Shown here: positions 1 through 11,626 of the stretch, piece by piece
How positions within the stretch are numbered: position 1 is the first letter of the stretch
How the letters are laid out: each line of letters starts with the position of its first letter
NCBI GenBank assembly: GCA_030549175.1
Contig: JAUKUA010000001.1
Location: 5,022,001-5,086,000 of the forward strand
Origin: Lasiosphaeris hirsuta
Lineage: Eukaryota; Ascomycota; Sordariomycetes; Sordariales; Lasiosphaeriaceae
Direction: 5' to 3'
DNA length: 64,000 nucleotides
Position numbers and translations under genes: made by a program
Notes under the pieces: model-generated
Told to the model about the DNA's origin: nothing
What the model saw: only the letters and a program-made list of their open reading frames with translations
Database searches by the model: none

Positions 1-1
1 C

Positions 2-370
2 CGCTACACCGTCCGCACGTTCGGTATCCGCCGTAACGAGAAGATCGCTGTCCACGTCACCGTCCGCGGCCCCAAGGCTGAGGAGATCCTCGAGCGTGGC
101 CTCAAGGTCAAGGAGTACGAGCTCCGCAAGCGCAACTTTAGCGAGACCGGCAACTTCGGCTTCGGTATCAGCGAGCACATCGATCTTGGTATCAAGTACG
201 ACCCCGGTATCGGCATTTACGGCATGGACTTCTACTGCTGCATGACCCGCCCTGGTGAGCGCGTCGGCCGCCGTCGTCGCTGCAAGGGCCGCATCGGTGC
301 CCGTCACCGCATCGTCCGTGACGACACCGTCAAGTGGTTCAAGCAGCGCTTCGATGCCATTGTCCGCTAA
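2..370 (+). CDS. rpl11: 60S ribosomal protein L11 (uL5), 3' part
   Basis: This is the C-terminal 122 residues of the large-subunit protein uL5, which sits in the central protuberance and contacts 5S rRNA. The reading frame is open from base 2 and ends in TAA at 368-370. The visible sequence is strongly conserved: it starts in the [13 protein letters not shown] segment, continues through the [21 protein letters not shown] and [25 protein letters not shown] regions, and ends with a basic tail ([17 protein letters not shown]) before [11 protein letters not shown]. The family is about 174 residues long, so roughly 50 N-terminal residues lie before the window. Codons are C-ending, as expected for a highly expressed fungal gene. 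Confidence 0.97.
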   Translation, partial: RYTVRTFGIRRNEKIAVHVTVRGPKAEEILERGLKVKEYELRKRNFSETGNFGFGISEHIDLGIKYDPGIGIYGMDFYCCMTRPGERVGRRRRCKGRIGARHRIVRDDTVKWFKQRFDAIVR

Positions 371-1022
371 AGAGTCAACCATTTCTTGGTGGAGGGAGGT
401 GGGCATTTTACGGAGTGGGGGAGTTTACGGCTCGGCACCATCGGACGTCCTGAGGACAGTTTGCGGGTTCTATCAAGAAGGAAAAAGGGCTCCTTTTTTC
501 GTGGACATGTAGATGCATGACATACCTTGACGATTTATCGTCAACCCAGCTTGGTCTTAACCAGTCAAGCTACGGCCTCAGAGACCGACCGGCGTCATGC
601 CGGCTTACCAGCCAGTTCCTTTTGAGCTACGTGACAGTTTACCTTTCTGGGGGCACTTCTTCGGAAGTCGAGGCGGAAACCTGGGACTTCGGTCCCCGAG
701 GCAGGGTGAATGGAAGTGGGTTTAACAGGACAGAACAATAAATCACCAACCAAACTTGCTGGAATTGTGTGCCATTTCACTGTGTCGCCCGTATCTTCTA
801 AACCATCCTGCATCTGCACAACAGGTCTACGATTTGCTGTTGCCCTATTATGCCACTCACCGACATTTTTCACTGGCGCCTGGGCCAAAACTAAAACAAA
901 ATCGTTGCTATTATTGCATTTGAAAGAAATCTAGCAGAAATCTTTACATACCATGTCCGACCAAAGCTTTGAACCCGGTTTTCGAGCAGATAGGTCTGAA
1001 GGTCGTTCGCTTCTCCCTTATC
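371..1022. other. Intergenic, 3' flank of rpl11
   Basis: This holds the 3' UTR of rpl11 and unassigned sequence. The short frames here have no recognisable domain and no codon bias like the flanking genes. Confidence 0.5.
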
Positions 1023-1300
1023 TTCCTAGCCCTTTGAAGCCACACATAGCATCTTATTCTTGTCGTGCTTTTCATAACTATCAAGTTGTGTTTTTATCAT
1101 ATTATGGTAGCCCTGTGGGCGCTCCATAACGGCTGTTATATGAGCAGACAGAGAGCCAGGTAGTTGTGGTTCTCGTTTAAGGAAGATAGGCTGCGCACTG
1201 ATCATCCAGCTTGGTCTCAACACCGGCAAAGAGAATGAACCTCAGGGCAACCACAAGTGCAATGAACCAGACACGACCGTTTGGAACTTTGACAGGTAAG
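1023..1300 (-). pseudogene. Decayed fragment of GIY-YIG-like gene family (C-terminal part)
   Basis: Read on the minus strand, this stretch matches the C-terminal third of the gene at 20460-21311. A first piece resembles the RxRFIALEAAMTFIFFAGFETKLEG segment (here WFIALVVALRFILFAGVETKLDD). After a frame change come the TWL-(P/S)-(L/V)-CS block, MERPQG and the Tyr-Glu-Lys / Ala-Ser-Lys tail. Internal stops (TAA after AYLP, others later) and at least one frameshift break it. The upstream GIY-YIG-like part is missing. It is clearly a relic. That the family is GIY-YIG-like is inferred from the better copy. Confidence 0.7.
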
Positions 1301-1715
1301 AAATACCCCCAGACAATCACTATCCCTTGTCATAGCACTGTATTCCCACCGTAATACCTTGACAGTCGGCACGCACCCGTGAAGACATGCACCATGAAAA
1401 CTCTCATTATCATTGTTGGCTACTAACCTAGTTACGTTCCTCTTGTTCATTGCAGAGGCGATTGGGCTTTTCCGTTTGCCGCCTCCATTATTTCGTGCTG
1501 CAAAATGCCGCCCATATCAAACTCCCAACCAGTGTCTCGTAAATACATGACGAGCGTAAACTGTGCTCATAAATCCCAAGCTTCTCGTCAAACATGCCAT
1601 TGCAATATTAACGTGGCGTGGATATCCATCAAAGCGACGCATTCCAACAAATTCGGAATGTTTGGGTATCGTAGTACAGAAAGGAAATCCGTTCTCCTGT
1701 TGGCGGTTCCAACCC

Positions 1716-3557
1716 TCAAATCGCAAGCAGGGGGTTGCTGGGTATAGGTAATGGTCCAGTTTCGCTCACAAGATATCCCTTCGACGCAGTCGCAGTCACA
1801 GTCGCAGTCGGGCGTCGCTCCATCAGCATGTCCACCAATGTCTCAGCGTCCCTTCGGAGAGCCTCCAATTCATTGGTATCGCTCCCATTATCACTCCCAT
1901 TTGGACGAGGGAGTCTGTATGCCGCAAAAACTACGCCGCGATTCGGGGCTTTACCCTTGCGCTTCCTCATCTTTCCTTCTGAGCACCCCGGCTCGACAGG
2001 TCGGTTTTCGGGGCTATGGCCGGTGTAAAATGAACAACTGTAGCCTCGCGAAAACTCCTCAATGGTTGCGGTCTCGCACCGATACTCCAGCCAGTCCTCA
2101 GATCTCAACACTTTCTGGTGAACAGGGGTCGATATGCGAAAGGGTGACATGATGGCTGGTAGGCCGTAGGCCGCCAACAGACGGCCAGTTATTCTGACTC
2201 GTCGAGGGGTATCCGAGAGCGGCGACAGCTCATTCACAATGTTACCGCCGTGTGTTGCCGGCGGCACAGAGGAGTAAGAATTGGTGGCAGATTGGTTTGG
2301 TGAACACCCCAAGTGGCTTGGCCACAAGTTTACAACATAAACAAGGTCGAACCTGTATCTTTGGGCGATTCTAGCGGCCTCAAAGGCTGCAGCAGTTGCT
2401 GGTCGAGTAGCCAGGGGAGGTGAAAGTGTGAGTAGGCGAACCCCACTCGATATCTGTGGTGACGTGGCGAGAATAGGGGGGTCGGGAGGTAAAGCGCAGC
2501 TTGGGGGTGTCGGTACTGCACCCAGTTCTGCCATGGGAGGTTGGTCGTTGACATCAGCAATGTCGTCATCGCTCAAAGACATGAAATCCCTGAAGCTTGG
2601 TTCCTTGAGGACTGGGGTCGTCTTTGATGATGCCTTCAATGGCGCTTTCAAACCTTCGAGTGCCGACAGACTGACAGCCTTGCGCAGCACAGCCACCGCG
2701 TCCTTAGAAACCATCAAGGGAATATCCAGACTCTTAGCTCTCCGTAACTCGAAGGTTAGTTCTATCTCAACCTCTTCAAAGTTGGGCTCTGGCACTGGGA
2801 TAAGCCGAGGCGAGGGGTTGGGTGTGGATTCGTTCCGGGGAGGAAGGGTCGGGAGTCCTTTCGCATGCACCAGTTGCAGAGAAGCAAACGACTTCTCTTG
2901 CTGGGCAGATGGCGGTGGGGTATCGAGGTGATAGTGCTGAAAAGCTGGCTCCCGCTCCTGGAATGGATCGGACTGGTGTTTCCTGCAAGGCTTGGCCCTG
3001 GGAGAGACGGATCCGGATCTCGAATGTGCTCTCCGTGACATCAAGTTACCGCCGTGTTGACTAGCAGTGTTGGCGAAACTAAATTCTAGTAGTTCGGCCA
3101 GTGAGGCTAGGGACCCAGACCTGCATGCAGGAGACAACGATGAGGAGCGTTTCGGAATCCGGGGAGGTGAATCGAGAACCGGAGGGCCGAGAACCGGAAC
3201 CACATCGAAAACCGATGAAGCAGGTGTTGACTTGGCCTCATTGGATGAGAGGGATGTGGATGTGAGCGACGCCGAACGAGGTGTGCTTGGCGCTTCGGGA
3301 AGACTATGAGCACGCTGGTAAAGCCTGGAGGTCAGGTGGACTTCATCCCGCGCTCGCATCCGAGTTGAGGTCGGTCTGATGAACGAGGGCTCCGGGAATG
3401 TCTGGGGATCCAAAGCTGACTTGGCTGTGAGGGCAGCCGGAGAGGTTGGGCTGCTGTCAGAAGTGACTGAATCGCGCCCTGACGCACGCTTCTTCTTGGA
3501 GAAGAATTTCTCAAGCCTATCGAGCCCCTTCTCCAATCCATCGAGCCCTACCGCCAT
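1716..3557 (-). CDS. Conserved fungal protein of unknown function, Ser/Pro-rich
   Basis: A single uninterrupted 613-residue frame from the ATG at 3557-3555 to TGA at 1718-1716. The frame stays open 86 codons further upstream without a better start. I chose the ATG that begins MAVGLDGLEKGLDRLEKFF because an amphipathic charged helix follows it. Residues about 30-420 are low-complexity, rich in Ser, Pro, Thr and Arg, as in disordered fungal proteins. The C-terminal ~230 residues look folded. They include a hydrophobic YRFDLVYVVNLWP segment, ITGRLLAAYGLP, a TPVHQKVLRSEDWLEYR segment and RGYSCSFYTGHSP, then an acidic helix. I associate these C-terminal blocks with an uncharacterised Pezizomycotina family and cannot give a function. 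Codon use and length make it a real gene. Confidence 0.72.
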   Translation of the reverse strand: MAVGLDGLEKGLDRLEKFFSKKKRASGRDSVTSDSSPTSPAALTAKSALDPQTFPEPSFIRPTSTRMRARDEVHLTSRLYQRAHSLPEAPSTPRSASLTSTSLSSNEAKSTPASSVFDVVPVLGPPVLDSPPRIPKRSSSLSPACRSGSLASLAELLEFSFANTASQHGGNLMSRRAHSRSGSVSPRAKPCRKHQSDPFQEREPAFQHYHLDTPPPSAQQEKSFASLQLVHAKGLPTLPPRNESTPNPSPRLIPVPEPNFEEVEIELTFELRRAKSLDIPLMVSKDAVAVLRKAVSLSALEGLKAPLKASSKTTPVLKEPSFRDFMSLSDDDIADVNDQPPMAELGAVPTPPSCALPPDPPILATSPQISSGVRLLTLSPPLATRPATAAAFEAARIAQRYRFDLVYVVNLWPSHLGCSPNQSATNSYSSVPPATHGGNIVNELSPLSDTPRRVRITGRLLAAYGLPAIMSPFRISTPVHQKVLRSEDWLEYRCETATIEEFSRGYSCSFYTGHSPENRPVEPGCSEGKMRKRKGKAPNRGVVFAAYRLPRPNGSDNGSDTNELEALRRDAETLVDMLMERRPTATVTATASKGYLVSETGPLPIPSNPLLAI

Positions 3558-6500
3558 TGTTGTAGTTCGCGGGTGGCCTATGGGACTTTGTATCAGCAAC
3601 GCGCAACGATAATACAGTCGTAGTGTCGGTTGGAGGTGCGCACTAACCAGGAAGACGCCGACGCCTGTGGGGTTTGTACGTTTGGAAACAATGCCCCTTC
3701 CCGCCTGAACTTGAGTGCAGAGGAGAGACGGAGCCCAAGACCGTTGCTGGGACTTGGCGGGTAGTATATTGTTGGCGTAACAGGCGCTGTCACAAGTGGG
3801 TTGCAGTCCGCTCAAGAGTCAGCGAGGACTGTTTTGGCAAGACAGTGTCGTCACACGCAGGGTATGACAGGCATTCCGCTTGGTTTGACGAGCGATCCGC
3901 TTGGTTATAAGAGCGATTGTGCAGTGGGTGGAATGTGGTGTTGAAAAAAAACGGCAGGAACGCAAGGTACGTTGTTGCGTGTGGATGCGACCAGAGTGGA
4001 GGCGGCCGGCCGAAGTCTGGTTAGGTTGAATAAGAGAGGAATGCCAAGAGGTCGACGGTCCAGTACTGCCGTCGATTGCGATTCCAGAATTGAGTACTCG
4101 AACCCCACGCAAGGAACAAGCTTCGGAACCGGGGGCGGGCGTGGATCATATAGGGCCTTCAGGCTGGGAGGAAATGGGGAATAACAACCTTGGGCCTGTC
4201 CGGGAGTGACAGGGAACCTGGCTGCATGCAACATCAAAACGAAGTCGCGATGAGGGGTGGTTTGCGGGCCACGACCATGTTGAGGAAAAGTTGAGGTGAA
4301 CTTGACGTATCAAGGGATACTAGCCCCAGGGAAAAGAAAACTGGTGGGTTGCAAGACGATATTATTTGCTCCGCATGGCGGGAAGAAACAAATAAAATCG
4401 AGATCGGCTGGCTGGCTCACAGCTTGCCACTTGTATTACGCAAGGGAGGACGATGGAAAAGAAGGGACAAGAAGGCGTAGACATATGCAGGAAACTGTGT
4501 ATGGAGGTGGAGGCCGGCTGCCAGGAGCACAACTAGGATTCCGGGTGGCTCTTTGGCTTGCAGTGGTCAACTACAATTAGCGTGCCTTCCCTTTCAGACA
4601 TTGTACCATGACAACTCTGGGTGTAAGTTCCCCAATGGTGCTGGCAGCATTGGCAGAGAGAACGGAAGGGAGAAGAAGCAAGCATGCGAGTCCGATTTCG
4701 ACGGACCACCTCAGCTGGGGATCTCGAGCTGCAAGTGATTCCGAGCCCTGCTCGACAAAAAAACAAAGCCCCATCGTCTCCGTGATTATGTCGTGCGTGC
4801 TATAGGGGATGACGGGGGGGTGAGCCTTGCTCGCTGTGCAACTGCTTCGGACCGCCGGACAATTTTGGCCTGATTTTGGATTTTAAGGCATACCTAGACC
4901 AGCCTGGGAGTCTAGCGCAGCGCTGGTACAGGCCAGGCATAGCAGACAGTGTGGGAGCCCATCGTGAAGGCCTCGGCTGCTTGGTTCTCTCTGTTCTGTC
5001 AGGCGGCGCCATCACAGCTCCAGTGGCTGCGTCTCGGCTCGCCCGCGCGGCGGTGTTCCATGGAATTGTGTCAGCGGTGGTTGGGGGTCAAGGGCCAGCC
5101 ATGATAAAGAGGCCAAGGAGCACCGGAGCATCAGAACAGTCAGCGAAAAGAAATGTCAAGATCAATGGCAGAAATGGACAATACAATGTGGGAGTGGTGG
5201 GATAGCGGAAAATGCAATGACGAGCCCGGGGAGTTACTGCGCACGGACTTGACGTTTGGACGTTAATAACGGTGGAGGGTCCATCGCAAGGATACGGCAG
5301 GGTTTGCACGGTAACCACTCACATGCATCGTCGCATTACTGAGCGTGATAAAGCAGGTGACGGGCAAGTGGCGGGGATTCTCCAACTGGCGGTGACTTTT
5401 CCCTGCCTCGCTCGCTGCCTTTGCACCTCAACCCACCCCTCCTACCCAGGGCCAACACCAGCACCAGCCAAGATTGCAAGATTTGACTGCTCACCTTCAC
5501 TCAACAAACCCCACTCTTCGTCACGCTGTTTGCATGTTTGTTCCACGCGGATTTGGGACCAATCAAATGTCAGACGGCGTTTCAATGACTTCCGACTTCC
5601 GCGCCCTGACTTCTTGCGCGGCGGCACTCGGCCGAGCCGAACTGAAATTGAACGTTACAGGGCACGGGATGCCTACCTTCATCGAGATTACGGGACCCTG
5701 TCGTTAGCATTGCGAGTTACGAAGACAATAACACCAGAGTTGACGGTGATGGACTTACACGCTTAGTAGTAGTGTAGATTGTAAGGGATGGCCTCCATGA
5801 TGTTGTCGTGCCCATTGGCCGCTCTGATTCGCACAAAGCATGTCTCTCCTCGGTGATCAACAATGCATGACAACAGCCTTGCTGTCAGGCAAAAGCAAAC
5901 GCCAGCCGCAGCTGGCTGGATGTTCTGTCTGCGGGTGTACTAGGCCCGGATCTCTCTCGGCTCCCTGACGCCAATTGGCCCGCCTCCAATCGGCCTCTCC
6001 TGCTTCTCGACGCCGCTTGTCGCCATTCGCTCTTCTCAAACAAATAATGCGGACCGCTTGAGCTAATGCGGACCAGCCTCTGCCAGAGGCCTTGCCAATC
6101 TGAATTCAAATATGACAGCCAGGCGCTGCTGGTCTAGCGTGGACTCACTTCGCGGTAGTGTAGAAAAGCCTCGCCTGGCAACTTACGTCCTCTCAGGTTA
6201 CCTAGTCGCTGTCGCCATCCACAGTCTAGGGCCTAAGAACGAGCAATGCGTGGGGGCTTCCGGGTTCCATTCAGATGCTCGACTTAGCGCCCAGCTCCGA
6301 GAGGGAGACCTCGGGAGTCGCAGCCAGCGACGACAGCTCGATGCGATTGGCTTCAGTGTGCTCTCAACCACATCCCCGCAATAAGCAGTGCGCAGAACAT
6401 CGCTCCGTCAGGGTCGTGACCGTCTCTAAAGCTTCACAGCATGCCCAGATCATGCTAACAGGCTGCTTTTCGACGAAACATTGCTTCTCGGTTACGTTGC

Positions 6501-8440
6501 CAACTTTTGAAGAAGGATGCACACTTGGTATTCTTCTGTCCGTTTCGGCCCAGAGTCTAAGACTTCAAGTTTCGACCCGTGTATCATGGTGCGACCCTCA
6601 TCTCAGGTTCCTGTGTACTCCCGGGGTTGCAGAAGCTGACCGGTTGGTCTTGACTCCAATCCCTCTTTTCGTCACACAATACATACCTCTTGTTCGTCTC
6701 TCTATCGGCAACGGCGGCTACTGAGGAGATAGCCCAAGCTCCCTGAATCTACAAGACTAGCCTACGTGAAATTGAAGCCTTGAATGTCCGCAGGTGCAGC
6801 AAACCCCACCTTGGACTCCCAGCCAAGACCACAATATGAGGCATGGGACCCGACTCGGAGGTACCACGGATCCACCTCTGGCTCCAGCTTTTTACCCCAG
6901 GTCCCCGAGCGGGTTCAAGTTGTCTCAGGCGTCAAGCATGATGGGTTCCATTCAGATCTTGACAAAGATCGCACCCCAGCCAAGCGGGACACTTGTTGGA
7001 GGTGGCAGGGTTCAAGGCTGCCTTCTCCACGGCTCCGTTTTCCCTTTCAAAAGCCGAACCCCAGGCCGAAAAGCAGTGCCGGATGTGCCGAGTCCTTCGT
7101 GCACTGACCCGAAGTTCAGCTCACTTACACGGGAGCAGTCGACGGCCCGGTGCCGTACATGGACAGACTACACAACACCAGACAGTGCAAATGCAGTTTT
7201 CCGGTGTCACCCCTTCTGGAATTCAGCCAAGGGATCCGTTGATCTCGAATACAGCAACAAAGTCCGTCTGAGTACGTGCATAGGCTCGCATGCAGACAGT
7301 TTACGCAACAAAACTCAGCCAGGCTAGGTTGTATGTAGTATGAAGGGCTGGGGATGGGACTTCGCCATTGGGCTCCAGACAAGACACTGTCTTGGTCGCC
7401 CACCATGTGGTCGCGTCGCGAAGTGCATGTGCGCTATCTGTACTGTCCCTCAGAACAGGGCTCTTGAAGCGAGCCTAGAAAGAAAAAGAAAATAAGAGGG
7501 GTAGGAAAAACCATTGTCGACCTCGCCACTTTCCAGTCCGAAAACCCCTTCAACCTTCCACACATCTGGCCTACGGATCGGCACTCTCTCCTTCCCATCC
7601 TGGCGCAGCAGGTGTGCGTGCTATGTAAGTGTCCACGCTCAGCTCAAGGGAGACAGCGTCAGAGACGTCAAAAACGTGTCAACTGGTCCAGATGGTTTTT
7701 TCTTGGGCTTCTGGACCTACTGCTCATGGAGCTTTTACTCCTAGCCCCAGACCTGCCGATCCTGTACACTCCCGGCGACGTTCCAACTGGACGGGATCGA
7801 ACGCTGGTAGCGCCCCCATTCCTCTCTGGCCCACTTGCCTCCGATAGCCGCGAGTCTGGCGGCGGCAGCGTGGGTGGCGAAGACGCACTGCTCTCTATCT
7901 TGCGTATGACTGCGTACGACGGATTTCGGGTGACCCTATTCAGTATTTTGCTTTTCTCGGGGGCATTGATTGAGGGTATTGCGTCCATTGTCGCGCGGTG
8001 ACTACGGACTCGGATGTAACCAGTATCCCGTTTCAGTCCCTCCAACGTATCCAAGCACTCGCACCAGACGATACCCGAATCTGTTTTCTCCATCTTTGCC
8101 ACTGCCTGCTTCACCAGTTCCAGCCTCAATACCGAGCGCTCGAGCAAGCCATGGCTGGCAGGTCTCGGCTCCAATTCTCCGGCCGGTCTCCGATCAAAAC
8201 ATTGCCATACATATGCACCCGCCGGCTGCAGATCCCCTATTCTCCGGATGTATATGGCGCCTTTACCGTTGCTTTCTCCGTGCCCGATCCCACCTTTTCC
8301 CAAGCGTAAAGGGGAAGCTGTGGAAACGGCCGCCTCCAGAGCCCCTCGAAAAAGGAAAATAATGCCACAGAAGAACGGGGGCGTGCGCCTCCTTTTCCTC
8401 TTCTCAGTTGAGTCACCCCCGACCTACACCGCAGCTCGCT
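3558..8440. other. Long intergenic region, no supported gene
   Basis: Nearly 5 kb with only short overlapping frames in all six phases. The longest, on the minus strand at 7668-8303, begins with TTG rather than ATG and shows no domain. I see no tRNA and no conserved protein block. Parts may be the 5' UTR or promoter of the gene at 1716-3557. Confidence 0.45.
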
Positions 8441-8492
8441 CTCCTTGTGCTCACTCTCCTTGTGCTCACTCTCCTTGTGCTGACTCTCCTTG
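8441..8492. repeat. 15-bp tandem repeat, about 3.5 copies
   Basis: The unit CTCCTTGTGCTCACT occurs at 8441-8455 and 8456-8470, with one change at 8471-8485, and half a unit follows. The period is a multiple of three, but no supported gene covers it. Confidence 0.9.
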
Positions 8493-8579
8493 TTTGTTTG
8501 TCAACGTGTGACTTAAAAGCTGACCATACTCGTTGCCTTTTGGACAGCAATTTCTATGTAAGCGGGAGTCCTTCTGGCT

Positions 8580-8730
8580 ACAGATGGGAAACACCGTTTG
8601 ACATTCGAAATTCTAAAGAATACCTTCTTTGATGCTGAAAAGGCCTTGTGAGGTATCAAATATACATTTTTAAGCCGCCAGACATGTCGGTTTGGATACC
8701 TCTGGAAAGGCCTCTTCGGAACTTTAGTGT
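8580..8730. repeat. Possible member of dispersed AAGGCCTTT repeat family
   Basis: This AT-rich stretch carries AAAGGCCTTGTGAGGTATCAAAT and GGAAAGGCCTC motifs, spaced as in the clearer copies near 28.7 and 30.4 kb. No intact termini are visible. Confidence 0.4.
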
Positions 8731-8947
8731 TCCCCTCCTGCCTATCCTTCACTACAGTGGTGTGAACTGATGTCCCGCCCCTGCCCCCCGTTCAGCACCC
8801 AATGGCCTCGTGCCTGCCGTTTTGGGAACAGGTAGGAGAGAACGACATTTGTTTTCTCCCGCTACAGACAGAAATCCTATTTCAAAATGACTATTATGGT
8901 CGAAAATAACGTCCCAGGAGTATTAGACAACTATACACACAGCGCTA

Positions 8948-9180
8948 TTGCCACGGACATTCGTGAATGACACATTTGTTCTGTGCACACCACTTTCCTG
9001 GGCGACAGCCGAGTTCGACAAGATTTGTTCGGAGCATGCTCTCACGCCCGCACCGCGTCTACACGAGACGCTTCAAGATGCCAATCCGCCCCTGGATTTC
9101 TTCAAAGCACTACCGGATGTGCTAGTCACCCCACAGCATGGGCCCGTATATGCCCAATTCGTGACGGACTCACTCTGGCC
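8948..9180 (+). pseudogene. Relic of GIY-YIG-like gene family (central part)
   Basis: On the plus strand the frame reads EFDKICSEHALTPAPRLHET followed by DANPPLDFFKALPDV. This lines up with EDFDKICSETPIALAPGLFD and ADTPPPIDFLRSLPEVD of the copy at 20460-21311, on the N-terminal side of its GIY-YIG-like motif. After PDV the similarity fades to GPVYAQFV and the G-I-Y / V-G motifs are not preserved. No start codon or full-length frame exists. It is a fragment, in the opposite orientation to the other two copies. Confidence 0.6.
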
Positions 9181-9204
9181 CGGTCATCCGCGGAGAGATA
9201 CCGA

Positions 9205-9335
9205 AGCCTCAAGAAGGCCTTTCCAGCATCTAACCCGGCATTGTGGGCGTTTTAAAGGGTGTATTTTGTTTTTCATAAGGCCTTTTTAGCATCAAAACGG
9301 CATTTATGGTATTTCGAATTGTATATTTGGTGTTA
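9205..9335. repeat. Dispersed AAGGCCTTT repeat, fragment
   Basis: It contains AAGAAGGCCTTTCCAGCATCTAA, CATAAGGCCTTTTTAGCATC and AACGGCATTTATGG. The same words recur at 17.2, 28.7 and 30.4 kb. It lies directly behind the gene relic at 8948-9180. Confidence 0.5.
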
Positions 9336-9797
9336 GAGTGGTCTGTCCTGCTCTAAAATGCTGCTTCATGCTCGGATCTATGTCACGAGTATGCTTGGGC
9401 TGCAAATAACGGTCACAAATATCGTAAGAATATTGCTTCTATGATACTGCACGAGCACGAACTCCAGCGGCGATCTCTACACTTTAGATTCCTCCATTAC
9501 CATCCAAGCTCAACTCCCAGCCCGAGTCTCCCAACAAGTTAGGCCTGAAGTTCGTTGGCTCCAACATTCCCTATCTTCGGCGGCACGCTTTGGGGTTACC
9601 GCCATCTTCTCCTTGACATATGTACTGCTCTCGCTTCTCGTTATACTCCTCAAGCTACACGGGGGAATTCTATCGCTAACATCGCTAATCTATTACTTGA
9701 ACAGCTTATCATAAGACTAGCTCTGTTTTACTCTAGGGATGGTCCCATATTGTTTTGATAGCTTCTCCTGGCGATCCAGGGCGCACCGAACTTTAAC

Positions 9798-11116
9798 TTA
9801 GAGCTCCGCGCAGCCATCTTCTTCGTCCACCTCCCCAAACAGATTCATGAAGGCTGTATGTACTTCATCTGTGAGGTCGCTTGCCTGGAGGCTGCGTCCC
9901 TTCTTAGCAAAGGCCAAGCGAGAGCATTCCTGTACCGTGTCAGCATGTTTCCCGCGTGTGCAAACAATTGTAAACTCACCCTCGTAACGGCGCTTCCACC
10001 AAAGACAGCCACAGTCACCGTCTCCTCCTCCTTCAGTCCTTCCCCGGTCTCCCAAATCCCATCGAGATAGGCTTTTCTCCACGCGAGGAATGTCGCAATG
10101 CTCCCTGTCAACGTATCCCCCTGTCCACCGCTCCTCTTCTTCCCCCCCTCCAAATCAACTGTCCACGTTCCCGATCCATCACTCAGCCGATCCACTTCGC
10201 CCTTCTCCACCACCATCACACCCCCAAGCGCCTTCGCCAGCGCCTCCACCCTGCCCTTCCCGTCCTCACCGACGGCCGTAATGTCCAGCGCCTTGGTCAG
10301 TCGCCCAAACTCAACCACATTCGGCGTTAGTACCGCCAGCCCGTAGCCCCTGACGAGCCCCGGGTCGCGTTGCACGAGCAGCAGCGCGTCAGCGTCGAGG
10401 ACGACAGGCATGCCGCGGTCACGAGCGGCGCGGATGACGTGCGCGCACGTCTCCTGCATCAGCGGGTCGCGGCCGAGGCCAGGGCCGACGACGAGGACGT
10501 GAAGGCGGTCGAGGAGGGCAACGATGCGGGCGGCGATTTGAGCTGGATCGTTGTCCGCGGGCCGGGTGGACGGAGTGGAGGACAGGGAGGATGGGGAGGA
10601 GCACATCAAGGGGTGGACCATGAGGTTTGGGGAGTACGTCTTGATGACGGCGGCGGCGGCCGGGGTGCAGATGACGTGGGACTGGGGATCAGCGTTAGTG
10701 GATGTTGGGTGAGGAAGAGAACAGCAGGAGTTGCTGGGTAGTGAGCCGATAAGGGAACTGTTGTCCCCTTACTGTACGTGTAGCTTCACTTTGCCCCCCC
10801 CTCCTATGCCGGGGAGGTGACATACCATATCGCAACCGAGCCTGGCGCTGGCCATGGCCGAGAAGTACGGCGCACCAGTGTAGTCTTCACTACCGCCAAT
10901 GACGGCGACGCGACCCAATTGACCTGTGTGTAAGAGGTCGAATCGTTAGCTCACAGTTCCAACATTCGATTGTATGTCTCCTCGTTGCTTCAGGTCTTGG
11001 GGACGATAATGCATATGGTATCTCCGGGAACGCAGCTCACCTTTATGGAACTTGTCGAGCATCGGCGGAATCATCTGCCGCACGCGGGCCAGCATCTCTT
11101 TAGTGGCTGCAGACAT
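9798..11116 (-). CDS. ATP-dependent (S)-NAD(P)H-hydrate dehydratase
   Basis: A metabolite-repair enzyme that uses ATP to dehydrate damaged NAD(P)HX back to NAD(P)H (YjeF C-terminal / CARKD / ribokinase-like fold). I read four exons: 11116-11041, 10923-10826, 10681-9980 and 9929-9798. These give 335 residues, a normal length for the family. All introns are GT-AG (113+ bp, 144 bp and 50 bp). The start is the ATG at 11116 (MSAATKEML); the frame upstream opens only with TTG. Seen in order are [18 protein letters not shown] near residue 30-45, [20 protein letters not shown], a VVGPGLGRD motif, [17 protein letters not shown], the [14 protein letters not shown]/active-site loop, and a C-terminal [12 protein letters not shown] helix. 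Subcellular site (cytosol or mitochondrion) is not evident from the N-terminus. Confidence 0.93.
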
Positions 11117-11626
11117 CGTAGGAGCGGTGGAGGACGGGCTGAAGGGAATCGCCAAAGAGGAGATGACTGGGTCCCTGATATAGTCTGCACAGCTTGAGAC
11201 GACTCGAAATTCTGGACTAACTGCTCGAGCTGGAATCCGGCGTGGCCTGATGCGGGGTGTATTTGCTCTGCTGCGACATACCAGAAACCACAGCCACCCC
11301 CCCCCCCCCCAAAAAAAAAATTAATACGATTGATCGAGCTGCAGCTGTTCGTCCTAGGAAGCTCTAGATAATAAAAGCAGACGATAAAACACTATACAGA
11401 AGACAAGCCAATTAGTGGTTGGATTGGTAAGATTGTCGGTGTTTGTTCAATTGTCGGCCTCGAGTACCTGGCAGGTAGATGGATGGTGGGATGATGTCAC
11501 TTGCATCCACAGCTTCCCAAAATTCATGCTCTGCACGCTAAACAGCGAGCCAACTTCAGCTCTGGACACCTAGGTAAGGCACCCTCCCTACAAAGAAGTT
11601 CAATGAAGGTCAACAATTCAACTATT
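11117..11626. other. Intergenic between dehydratase and repeat element
   Basis: This holds the presumed promoter of the dehydratase and a C12-A10 homopolymer pair near 11298-11321. No gene is seen. Confidence 0.5.

Noticed and set aside
5272..5766. 164-residue plus-strand ORF
   Set aside because: Begins with a non-ATG codon, no conserved sequence, high Cys/His by chance composition.
7668..8303. 211-residue minus-strand ORF
   Set aside because: Starts with TTG, has no recognisable domain or coding-like composition, and no supporting splice sites.
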